Positions 1 through 5,243 of a stretch of DNA of 14,493 nt are shown here, one piece after another. Both the position numbers and the translations under genes were made by a program. Position 1 is the stretch's first letter. Every line of letters starts with the position of its first letter. The notes beneath the pieces were generated by a model, which ran no database searches, was not told where the DNA came from, and worked only from the letters and a program-made list of their open reading frames with translations. Source of the DNA: an uncultured Bacilli bacterium (GTDB taxonomy: Bacteria > Bacillota_I > Bacilli_A > RF39 > UBA660); the NCBI GenBank assembly GCA_934085595.1, contig CAKOHK010000017.1:1-14493 (forward strand), given 5' to 3'.

Positions 1-65
1 ATCAACACTAAAACTATAAAAATGTTTTTCTTTATATAATATATTACATTTTCTCTTACACTCAT
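1..65 (-). CDS. Partial N-terminus of an unknown membrane or exported protein
   Basis: Only the first 21 codons are inside the window and the gene runs off the left edge. On the minus strand an ATG at 65-63 is preceded, 8 nt upstream, by an AGAAGG Shine-Dalgarno (79-74) and an extended -10 box (94-89). The peptide begins MSVRENVIYYIKKNIFIVLV: basic residues (KK) followed by a hydrophobic run, as expected for a signal peptide or a first membrane segment. The family cannot be named. The well-formed promoter, ribosome site and start make a real gene likely despite the short visible length. Its promoter holds a 14-base G run, so its expression may vary between cells; surface location plus a switchable promoter would fit an antigen or envelope protein, which is inference. 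Confidence 0.55.
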   Translation of the reverse strand, partial: MSVRENVIYYIKKNIFIVLVL

Positions 66-88
66 TTGATATACCTTCTTATATTAGA

Positions 89-123
89 ATTATATCATAG
101 GGTACCCCCCCCCCCCCCGTCAA
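89..123 (-). promoter_or_regulatory. Promoter with a 14-G tract in its spacer (candidate phase-variable switch)
   Basis: On the minus strand the -35 box is TTGACG (123-118) and the -10 box TATAAT (94-89), preceded by TGA to give an extended -10. The plus strand shows 14 consecutive C at 105-118, i.e. 14 G on the coding side, and 13 of them fall in the spacer. The spacer is 23 nt instead of about 17; a tract of 8 G would restore 17. A homopolymer in the spacer is the known slipped-strand arrangement of Neisseria porA-type promoters. As written, the promoter would depend on its extended -10. Confidence 0.6.
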
Positions 124-137
124 GTGGCGAATGTGTA

Positions 138-167
138 TTTGCTTTAAGTGTCTTAAGTTTCTGCAAA
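138..167. promoter_or_regulatory. Imperfect dyad upstream of the G-tract promoter
   Basis: Outer arms TTTGC (138-142) and GCAAA (163-167) flank inner arms TTTAAG (143-148) and CTTAAG (152-157). It lies 14 bp upstream of the -35 box of the left-edge gene, a usual place for an activator or repressor site. It could also be chance in AT-rich DNA. Confidence 0.25.
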
Positions 168-190
168 TTATTTTATACAAAAAAAGCAAA

Positions 191-193
191 CGT
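191..193. repeat. Target-site duplication CGT, left copy
   Basis: CGT directly abuts the left inverted repeat and recurs as CGT at 1461-1463 directly after the right inverted repeat. A 3-bp duplication is usual for IS150-type IS3 elements. The trinucleotide is also the loop of the interrupted terminator hairpin. Confidence 0.75.
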
Positions 194-233
194 TGAACTG
201 CACCCTTTAGAGTAGACATCATAAAAAAAGCAG
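194..233 (+). repeat. Left inverted repeat of the IS3-family element
   Basis: It begins TGAACTGCACCC. It aligns without gaps to the reverse complement of 1421-1460, about 30 of 40 bases identical, with a perfect inner block AAAAAAGCAG. GTAGACA lies 18 bp in, a spacing repeated in the second IS end at 14417. Confidence 0.88.
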
Positions 234-243
234 TTTAAGAAAA

Positions 244-253
244 GTGTTATAAT
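244..253 (+). promoter_or_regulatory. Internal -10 of the insertion sequence
   Basis: GTGTTATAAT holds an extended -10 (TG, one base, TATAAT at 248-253) with no convincing -35 at 17 bp. Transcription would start near 260, inside the left arm of the hairpin at 251-276, so a transcript from this promoter lacks that arm. Confidence 0.5.
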
Positions 254-276
254 ACACTTCCGAAAGGAGGTGTATT
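251..276 (+). promoter_or_regulatory. Hairpin sequestering the orfA ribosome binding site
   Basis: Arms 251-261 (AATACACTTCC) and 266-276 (GGAGGTGTATT) pair over 11 bp, with one U-G wobble, around a GAAA tetraloop (262-265). The right arm contains the whole GGAGG Shine-Dalgarno of orfA. Only transcripts entering from outside the element carry both arms; those begun at the element's own -10 do not. This is the known anti-read-through logic described for IS10 and IS50. Confidence 0.65.
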
Positions 277-280
277 TTTT

Positions 281-568
281 ATGGCATTAAAAGGTCAAAA
301 ATTTAACAAATATTCTGATGACTTAAAACAAGAAATCATGAATAAAGTCAAACAAGGAATGTCTATTAGATATGTGGCAAAACAATATAATATTCCATCT
401 GGTACTATATTTACTTGGACTGACAAGAAGAATCATCCTGAAAAAGTTACAGGATTTAAAAAAGGAAGAAGAAATGAATCAAATTTAACTAAAGAAGATT
501 GGAAAGAAAGATATGAAATATTAAAAAAATACCAGGCCTTCCTCAAGGCACAACAAGAGAAAAAGTAA
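281..568 (+). CDS. IS3-family transposase OrfA (helix-turn-helix protein)
   Basis: This 95-residue protein is the DNA-binding N-terminal part of the transposase, recognising the inverted repeats; alone, OrfA usually represses its own promoter and modulates transposition. A helix-turn-helix spans about residues 12-48 (SIRYVAKQYNIPSGTIFTW is the recognisable core), followed by a basic stretch (residues 55-65) and a charged helix likely to form the dimerising coiled coil. The start ATG follows a strong AAAGGAGG (263-270) at 10 nt. A slippery heptamer at 523-529 lets part of the ribosomes move to the orfB frame after residue 83, giving OrfAB. The length is ordinary for the family. Confidence 0.9.
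   Translation: MALKGQKFNKYSDDLKQEIMNKVKQGMSIRYVAKQYNIPSGTIFTWTDKKNHPEKVTGFKKGRRNESNLTKEDWKERYEILKKYQAFLKAQQEKK
523..549 (+). other. Programmed -1 frameshift signal between orfA and orfB
   Basis: In the orfA frame the heptamer A-AAA-AAA occupies 523-529. After a 6-nt spacer comes a small stem-loop: GCCTT (536-540), loop CCTC, AAGGC (545-549). OrfB's frame is open from 517 and lies at -1 to orfA. Slippery heptamer, spacer and stem are the classical parts of IS3-family frameshifting, which makes the OrfAB fusion. Confidence 0.8.
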
Positions 569-1401
569 CATTTATAAATTTATATAGAAAAAATTATAAA
601 CTTACTAACATGTGTGCCGTACTTAATATAAGTCCTAAAACTTATTATAAATATAGAAACAAGGAAGATCCTGATTATTATGATTATTTAATAATTAAAG
701 AAATATTTGATGATTCTAAAGGTACATATGGATATCGTAGGATTGCTGAAGGTCTACTCCAAAAATATGGTGTAATTATGAATGGAAAGAAGGTTTTAAG
801 AATAATGAAAAAATATAATTTAATGGCTGAATATATAAGAAAATCAAAGAAAAAACATAAAAATGAAAGAATAGAAAGTAATGTTAAACCAAATTTATTA
901 AATAGAAATTTTACTACTAGTGCATTAAATAAAGTGTGGGATACAGATGTAACTTATCTTATATTTAAAGGCTCAAGAGCTTATCTATCAACAATAATTG
1001 ATTTATACGACAGACATGTAGTTGCTTATAAAATATCAAAACATAATGATAATAAGCTTGTCATGGATACTTTAAATGAAGCTTTAGACAAAGAAAAAGA
1101 TGTACATGGATTAATCATTCACAGTGATCAAGGTTTTCAATATACATCTTATGAGTACAAAGCAATTTGTGAATCAAATGGAATACAAATTTCTATGTCA
1201 AGAAAAGGAACTCCAATAGACGATTCACCAATTGAGAGTTGGCACTCACTCCTAAAAAAGGAAACTTTGTACAACAATAATATTACATCTTTACAAGAAT
1301 ATATTCAACTTGTAGATGAGTGGATATTATTTTACAACACTACTAGACTAAAGTCAAAAATCAAGAAAAAGAGAAAAACTTACACAAAAAGAGAAAAATA
1401 G
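529..1401 (+). CDS. IS3-family transposase OrfB, DDE integrase domain (expressed as OrfAB)
   Basis: This frame encodes the catalytic part of the transposase. Read through the frameshift it adds 290 residues to 83 of OrfA (373 in total); the first in-frame ATG is at 610, without a good ribosome site. Numbering from that ATG: an HTH_21-type region around residues 25-80 (YGYRRIAEGL), then the rve/RNase H-like fold with the DDE residues Asp113 (WDTDVT), Asp173 (HSDQG) and Glu209 (SPIESWH). Glu209 lies 36 residues after Asp173, the DD(35)E spacing of IS3. After FYNTTR the tail is short and lysine-rich, without the SPxxYR motif found in many relatives; this may be a subgroup trait or a lost end. 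All catalytic residues are present. Confidence 0.9.
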   Translation: MPGLPQGTTREKVTFINLYRKNYKLTNMCAVLNISPKTYYKYRNKEDPDYYDYLIIKEIFDDSKGTYGYRRIAEGLLQKYGVIMNGKKVLRIMKKYNLMAEYIRKSKKKHKNERIESNVKPNLLNRNFTTSALNKVWDTDVTYLIFKGSRAYLSTIIDLYDRHVVAYKISKHNDNKLVMDTLNEALDKEKDVHGLIIHSDQGFQYTSYEYKAICESNGIQISMSRKGTPIDDSPIESWHSLLKKETLYNNNITSLQEYIQLVDEWILFYNTTRLKSKIKKKRKTYTKREK

Positions 1402-1414
1402 TTTTTCTCTTTTT
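1386..1414 (+). terminator. Palindromic terminator at the orfB stop codon
   Basis: Perfect 13-bp arms, AAAAAGAGAAAAA (1386-1398) and its complement (1402-1414), surround the loop TAG, which is the orfB stop codon. The stem ends in T5 on the plus strand and mirrors this on the minus strand, so it may act both ways. It is A/T-dominated and therefore weaker than a GC-rich terminator. Confidence 0.6.
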
Positions 1415-1420
1415 AATATA

Positions 1421-1460
1421 CTGCTTTTTTTACAATGTCTCCCAAATAGGGTTCATATCA
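1421..1460 (-). repeat. Right inverted repeat of the IS3-family element
   Basis: Read inward from the end it begins TGATATGAACCC and matches the left repeat at about 30 of 40 positions. The terminal CA at 1459-1460 is followed by the CGT duplication. Confidence 0.88.
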
Positions 1461-1463
1461 CGT
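1461..1463. repeat. Target-site duplication CGT, right copy
   Basis: Matches the CGT at 191-193 and abuts the right inverted repeat. Confidence 0.75.
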
Positions 1464-1474
1464 TTTGCTTGCTT
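1461..1474 (-). terminator. First half of an intrinsic terminator split by the insertion sequence
   Basis: On the minus strand, just after the stop of the 142-residue gene, lies arm AAGCAAA (1470-1464). Its complement TTTGCTT is at 190-184, beyond the IS, followed by five more T (183-179). Removing the IS and one CGT copy rebuilds a 7-bp stem with the 3-nt loop ACG and a run of seven T: an intrinsic terminator. The IS entered precisely at the loop. Confidence 0.6.
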
Positions 1475-1903
1475 TTAGAACTCTCTGTTTTTATCTTTTT
1501 TAATATCTTCAAGAACTAATCTTCTTTTTCCACTATTGAAAGCATTTTTTGAATCACACATAAATGCTACTTCACTTCTTATGTAGTTTAATCTTTTTTC
1601 ATATTCATCATACCAATTTTGAATTGATTTATATAAATGTAATGTACCTAGTATTTCGCTTAAATCTGTTACTTCTTCTAGTGCACTATAATATATTTTT
1701 CCTCTTTCGATAGTGTCCATATCAAACTCAAATATTTCTTCACCTGTTAGAAAATCATATAATCTACCATTTTCCATATATGCATACATATTAGCTTTAT
1801 AATAATATTCATCACATTCTGTATCTAAACCATCTATCCTTATTTGATTTATTGAGTTGTATCCTACTACTCCTGTGTAACCTACTTTATAATATTTTTT
1901 CAT
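1475..1903 (-). CDS. Uncharacterised 142-residue protein with a tyrosine-rich repeat module
   Basis: No family is recognised. The protein has no signal peptide or membrane segment, so it is probably cytoplasmic. It begins MKKYYKVGYTGVVGYN and is rich in Tyr, Asp and Glu. Around residues 36-85 there is a module (YKANMYAYMENGRLYDFLTG, then a conserved Ile-Tyr-Tyr) that resembles two segments of the neighbouring 245-residue protein; the shared pattern is Tyr/Phe, Gly, three residues, Asp/Glu, two residues, Thr, then a hydrophobic pair. The C-terminal half is helical and charged. The start is supported by an AAAGGAGAAGGA ribosome site directly before the ATG. It lies 44 bp behind the 245-residue gene on the same strand, probably one operon, and its terminator has been split by the insertion sequence. 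Confidence 0.75.
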   Translation of the reverse strand: MKKYYKVGYTGVVGYNSINQIRIDGLDTECDEYYYKANMYAYMENGRLYDFLTGEEIFEFDMDTIERGKIYYSALEEVTDLSEILGTLHLYKSIQNWYDEYEKRLNYIRSEVAFMCDSKNAFNSGKRRLVLEDIKKDKNREF

Positions 1904-1947
1904 TCCTTCTCCTTTATATTACTATTATATTTAATTATATATATTAA

Positions 1948-2685
1948 TTAACAAGATTTTTTCTCTAATATAAGTCTTATTAAATCATCTTTTGCTTTTG
2001 TTTCGTCTTCTGTTTCTTTTCTTTCATAATATTTTTTTATTGCTACTTTATCTTCTGTAATTTCTGCTAGCGCTTCTACATGCAATCTTTCTTCTACTTC
2101 TCCTAATAAGTGCATTATTTTTCTTAATGCTTTTTTGCAAGAACAATTTTCTATAGAAGAATATGCTAGTGCTTCTTCATCTTTATAAGAGGCTGTTTCT
2201 GGAACTAGTGGTATATCTGTAACTATATCTCTTAGAATACCTTTTCTCATATATGCGTAGGCTTTGTATTCTCCGTAACTAAAAGCTTTTCTAAAAGTTA
2301 CTGCATAAGTTTCAAAGTCATCACATTCTTCTTTAGCATTTAAAGTTTTGAAATGATTATCTAAAAACACTTTATCTTGTACTCTTTTACTTGGTGAGTC
2401 TTCTACTTGTTCAAGTGCTATTATAAACTTTTTATATTCTATTTCATCTAGTCTTTCAGTTTTTAATTGTTTTACAACTTCACTAGTACTTATTTGAGCA
2501 AAAATATACCTGGTATCTATTTCATATACTCCTTTAACTCCTTCGTAAGTTATTACTTTACCAGTATGTATCTCTCTCATGGTTTTACCATCAAAATACC
2601 CAATCGTTCTAATAGCCTCTGGCATACTATAATCACCAGTTTTGATAGACAAGCTAAAGTACTTTGTTTCTGTCCAATTCTCCAT
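1948..2685 (-). CDS. Uncharacterised 245-residue protein, two copies of the module in the next gene
   Basis: No family is recognised. It looks soluble, without signal peptide or membrane helices. Two segments resemble each other and the 142-residue neighbour: residues about 23-75 (IGYFDGKTMREIHTGKVI, then TRYIFAQIS) and about 137-200 (YKAYAYMRKGILRDIVTD, then EALAYSSIE). This points to an internal duplication and to paralogy of the two genes. A Cys pair (ENCSCKK) occurs near residue 180 and the C-terminus ends KKSC. The last 60 residues are strongly charged and likely helical. The start is set by AAGGGGG (2701-2695) 9 nt upstream of the ATG, and an extended -10 at 2713-2721 gives it its own promoter. 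It probably heads a two-gene operon with the gene at 1475-1903. Confidence 0.75.
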   Translation of the reverse strand: MENWTETKYFSLSIKTGDYSMPEAIRTIGYFDGKTMREIHTGKVITYEGVKGVYEIDTRYIFAQISTSEVVKQLKTERLDEIEYKKFIIALEQVEDSPSKRVQDKVFLDNHFKTLNAKEECDDFETYAVTFRKAFSYGEYKAYAYMRKGILRDIVTDIPLVPETASYKDEEALAYSSIENCSCKKALRKIMHLLGEVEERLHVEALAEITEDKVAIKKYYERKETEDETKAKDDLIRLILEKKSC

Positions 2686-2712
2686 AAATATTTTCCCCCT
2701 TAAGTAATGGTT

Positions 2713-2721
2713 ATTATATCA
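2713..2721 (-). promoter_or_regulatory. Extended -10 promoter of the 245-residue gene
   Basis: TGATATAAT reads on the minus strand from 2721 to 2713, about 28 bp before the ATG. Upstream, a weak TTTACT-like -35 can be placed at 17 bp. The same extended -10 sequence recurs in front of other genes in the window. Confidence 0.6.
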
Positions 2722-2742
2722 CTTTTAACTTAATAAGTAAAG

Positions 2743-2774
2743 AAAAAATTAAAGAACTAGTAATCTTTAATTTT
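2743..2774 (-). terminator. Intrinsic terminator after scpB
   Basis: Arms AAAATTAAAGA (read from 2774) and TCTTTAATTTT (ending at 2745) form 11 bp around an 8-nt loop and are followed by a run of T on the minus strand. The first arm contains the scpB stop codon. It is AT-rich but its shape and position are typical. Confidence 0.65.
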
Positions 2775-3324
2775 CTTTATAGTTTGATGTATAGAGTTCT
2801 TTATCTTCATCTGTTTCTTTTTCTATTTTTATTTCTGGTAAATCATTTTTACTTGAAAGGCCAAAATAATCTAAGAACTCGTTTGTTGTTTTATATAAGT
2901 TAGGTTTACCTATCGCATCACTTTTACCACATACTTTAATAAGTCCTCTTGCCATTAATCTTCTCATTATTTGAATAGAACTTACTCCTCTTATATTATC
3001 TACATCTCTTGTGGTAATAGGCTCATTATATGCTATTACTGCTAGTACTTCTAATGATGCATTTGATAAAGTTTGATTTTTAGAATCACTAACTAGTTTT
3101 TCATAATAATCTTTGTGTTCTTCTTTAGTAGTTAATTTAAAAGAATTACCTAAAAATGATATTCTAAGTCCTCTTTCTTTACTTTCATAATCTTTTCTTA
3201 AACTAAGTAATAATTCTTTTGTTTCTTCATCACTTATATTTAATATCTTACTTATTTCTCCTAGAGATATTCCTTCATCTCCTACCACAAATAAGATTCC
3301 TTCTAATACTGCTTTTAATTCCAT
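2767..3324 (-). CDS. scpB: Segregation and condensation protein B
   Basis: ScpB is a winged-helix kleisin-associated protein. As a dimer it binds ScpA and with it completes the Smc-ScpAB condensin that compacts and segregates the chromosome. Family motifs are clear: LEVLAVIAYNEPITTRDVD (about residues 91-109), IRGVSS (111-116), RGLIKVCGKSDAIGKPNLYK (126-145) and FLDYFGLSS. The length of 185 residues is normal. I chose ATG at 3324, one base after the scpA stop, over a TTG at 3333 that would add three residues: the TTG lies only a base or two behind the purine-rich AGAAAGAG, whereas the ATG has a workable distance. Tight spacing to scpA implies translational coupling. An acidic tail follows the second winged helix, and an intrinsic terminator overlaps the stop. 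Confidence 0.95.
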   Translation of the reverse strand: MELKAVLEGILFVVGDEGISLGEISKILNISDEETKELLLSLRKDYESKERGLRISFLGNSFKLTTKEEHKDYYEKLVSDSKNQTLSNASLEVLAVIAYNEPITTRDVDNIRGVSSIQIMRRLMARGLIKVCGKSDAIGKPNLYKTTNEFLDYFGLSSKNDLPEIKIEKETDEDKELYTSNYKEN

Positions 3325-3325
3325 G

Positions 3326-4039
3326 TTAATCAACTCTTTCTAAGTATATATCTGTAAAATTGTTATCTTGTTTTATATTTATTTCTCTTGCTTTAGCCAT
3401 TTCTAGTACTGATAAGAATGTTACTACTACATATGGTTTATCAAATCTATCAAATAGTTCTGTAAATACTACTCTTTTATTAGTAGTAAGCATATTTCTT
3501 ATAGTTATTATTCTATCTTTTACTGATAATTCTTTTTTTGTTATTTTTGTATTTACTGGTTTGTTATATCTTTGTCTTTCAAGTAATTTTTCAAATGCAT
3601 TTAGTAAATCTTCTACGTTTACACTTCCATCATTTTCTAGTTTATATGATTTAAAATTGTTTAGTGCTTCTGGTGCTTTTGTGTAATAATTGTTTCTTTT
3701 TTCTTCTAGTTTTCTAAATACTTCTGTGTTTTCTTTATATTTTTTATATTCATATAATCTTCTTTTTAGTTCTTCTTCTGCATCGATATCTTCTTCTTTT
3801 TCTTCTTCATCTTTACGTGGAAGTAATTTTTTACTTTTAATTTCTATAAGTTCTGATGCTAGTACTAAGTATTCACTTGAAACATCTAGATTTAAGTCTT
3901 TAGATTTTGATATAAAGTCTAAATATTCTTTAGTTATTAAAGATATTTCTATATCAAATATTTCCATCTTATTCTTTTTTATTAGATGAAGGAGTAAATC
4001 AAGAGGTCCCTCAAAATCCCCTATTGTCATATTGTTCAT
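3326..4039 (-). CDS. scpA: Segregation and condensation protein A (kleisin)
   Basis: ScpA is the kleisin that bridges the two Smc heads and carries the ScpB dimer, closing the ring of bacterial condensin on DNA. The N-terminal helical domain is typical (FEGPLDLLLHLIKKNKMEIF, about residues 9-28), followed by SSEYLVLASELIEIKSKKLL (54-73), an acidic linker (76-90) and a C-terminal winged helix (about 185-237, VVVTFLSVLEMAKA). At 237 residues it is of normal length. The ATG overlaps the TAA of the upstream membrane-protein gene as TAATG, and AAAGGATGG lies about 11 nt before it, so translation is probably coupled. scpB follows after one base. The order scpA-scpB is conserved across Firmicutes; the unknown gene ahead is not a usual partner I know. 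Confidence 0.96.
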   Translation of the reverse strand: MNNMTIGDFEGPLDLLLHLIKKNKMEIFDIEISLITKEYLDFISKSKDLNLDVSSEYLVLASELIEIKSKKLLPRKDEEEKEEDIDAEEELKRRLYEYKKYKENTEVFRKLEEKRNNYYTKAPEALNNFKSYKLENDGSVNVEDLLNAFEKLLERQRYNKPVNTKITKKELSVKDRIITIRNMLTTNKRVVFTELFDRFDKPYVVVTFLSVLEMAKAREINIKQDNNFTDIYLERVD

Positions 4040-5085
4040 TATTTACATGTCCATCCTTTGTTTGTTAAATCATTTTTAATGTAATAATAATTCGTACTTA
4101 TATTATAAAGTGGTTTGTATGTGTCTTTTACTGTAGTTAAATCTATGGCGTAACTTATAGTGTTTTCTTCGTAATTAGAGTTTATATTGTTTGTATCTAA
4201 ATTAGTTTTTATATTTTTAATGTCTTCAATATATTTATTTACTTCAATTGTTTTAACTTTATATTCTAATGTGTTTTCTATTAGATATGTTTTTAGGTCA
4301 TAGAAGTCAAAGTTAAATGTATCTTTATATGTCATAGTCATGTTATCATTATTTATTACTTTAGTACATGTAAGAGTGTTATTTGTAATTTCTGTTCTTG
4401 TGTTTATTTTAGCATAGTATGCATTTTTAGATATATAGTTATCTAGTTTTATTGTATATACACTTATTATACTATCTTCTAGTTCTTCTTCCGGTGTAAA
4501 CTTTATTATATCTATTAGTTCTTCATTTGAATTATATAGTTCTATATAGATATTTAATTTACTTACGTTTGTTATATTTTTTGATGGCATATAATTTAAT
4601 AATATAGAGTCTGTTGATACTCTAAAGTTATAGAACTTTATATTATTACTAGTCATGTAGTTATCTTTATCATTTATTTTTATATAGCCATTTACTAAAT
4701 TAGAACTTACTGTATTATTTTTACCTATGTTTAATTCTCCGTTTGTTACGAAGTTTATGATTTTATCAGAGAATAATACACATATTGCGATTAGAAATAG
4801 TACTATAAAAAATGGTGTGTTACTGTTTTGTTTTTTGCTTGTATTTATTTCATTTATTATAGGTGTTATGACTATTTCTTGCTCTGGTGGTTGAGCTTGG
4901 GCTACATTATTGTTAGTAGGTGTATTATTTTCAGGGGGTTGATTTACATTAACATTCGCATTAGGACTCACATTAGTATTTGCAGCTGTATTTTGATTTT
5001 GATTTGGAGTTTGCGTGGTACCTTGACCTACTATATTAGAACCCACACCCACGTTAACATTTGTATTATTATCATTATTATTCAT
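4039..5085 (-). CDS. Uncharacterised single-pass membrane protein with Asn/Pro-rich N-terminus
   Basis: The family is not recognised. From the chosen start the first 70 or so residues are low complexity, rich in Asn, Thr, Pro and Gln and presumably disordered; then comes one membrane segment (about residues 91-108, PFFIVLFLIAICVLFS) and a 240-residue domain, probably outside the cell, rich in Tyr, Asn and Ile, ending in a Cys near the C-terminus (GWTCK). The N-terminal region has few positive charges, so topology is uncertain. I start it at ATG 5085, not at the ATG at 5106: a TGATATAAT -10 box ends only 4 bp before the 5106 ATG, which would lie at the transcription start, while 5085 has AAGG-type purines at a proper distance. 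The longer reading would add seven residues. It heads the unit with scpA and scpB through a TAATG overlap. Confidence 0.8.
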   Translation of the reverse strand: MNNNDNNTNVNVGVGSNIVGQGTTQTPNQNQNTAANTNVSPNANVNVNQPPENNTPTNNNVAQAQPPEQEIVITPIINEINTSKKQNSNTPFFIVLFLIAICVLFSDKIINFVTNGELNIGKNNTVSSNLVNGYIKINDKDNYMTSNNIKFYNFRVSTDSILLNYMPSKNITNVSKLNIYIELYNSNEELIDIIKFTPEEELEDSIISVYTIKLDNYISKNAYYAKINTRTEITNNTLTCTKVINNDNMTMTYKDTFNFDFYDLKTYLIENTLEYKVKTIEVNKYIEDIKNIKTNLDTNNINSNYEENTISYAIDLTTVKDTYKPLYNISTNYYYIKNDLTNKGWTCK

Positions 5086-5110
5086 ATTATCCCTTATCCT
5101 TTTCATACTA

Positions 5111-5119
5111 ATTATATCA
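5111..5119 (-). promoter_or_regulatory. Extended -10 promoter of the membrane protein-scpAB unit
   Basis: TGATATAAT reads from 5119 to 5111 on the minus strand, without a clear -35. Transcription would start near 5104, which decides the start codon of the gene at 4039-5085. Confidence 0.55.
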
Positions 5120-5174
5120 AAACATCAGAAAAAAGTATATTATTTAAAATATATTTGTAATAAAGTATGATGCT

Positions 5175-5243
5175 AACCGTAAGGCTTTAAGGTTTTCAAC
5201 CGTAAACTTTTAAGACTTTTAACCGTAATATTTTAAAACTCTA
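5175..5243. repeat. Three 23-bp tandem repeats at the 3' end of dnaE
   Basis: AACCGTAA starts at 5175, 5198 and 5221, exactly 23 bp apart. The rest of each unit is related: two variable bases, then a TTTAA-centred stretch ending in C/T-rich bases. Units 1 and 2 are intergenic; unit 3 overlaps the last codons and stop of dnaE. No good terminator stem could be drawn here, so the repeats may serve as protein sites or in 3' end formation; this is open. Confidence 0.7.

Larger units (their letters stand above)
194..1460 (+). mobile_element. Complete IS3-family insertion sequence, IS150-like (1267 bp)
   Basis: The element has both termini (TG at the left, CA at the right), 40-bp imperfect inverted repeats, a 3-bp duplication (CGT) and two overlapping reading frames in the -1 relation typical of IS3. 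OrfA carries the helix-turn-helix and OrfB an intact DDE triad, so it looks capable of movement. Control features visible are a weak internal extended -10, a hairpin masking the orfA ribosome site, a slippery heptamer with a stem-loop, and a strong palindrome at the orfB stop. The insertion split the terminator of the unknown gene at 1475-1903. Confidence 0.93.

Noticed and set aside
101..118. G/C run read as a contig-join or vector artefact
   Set aside because: A promoter, ribosome site and start codon are aligned around it, so a biological role is preferred; artefactual length remains possible and is listed as a refutation test.
3324..3333. TTG start for scpB at 3333
   Set aside because: It sits too close to the purine-rich ribosome site; the ATG at 3324, one base after the scpA stop, fits better.
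5175..5243. 23-bp repeats as a CRISPR array
   Set aside because: The conserved head is only 8 bp, units are contiguous, and there are no spacers of unrelated sequence.
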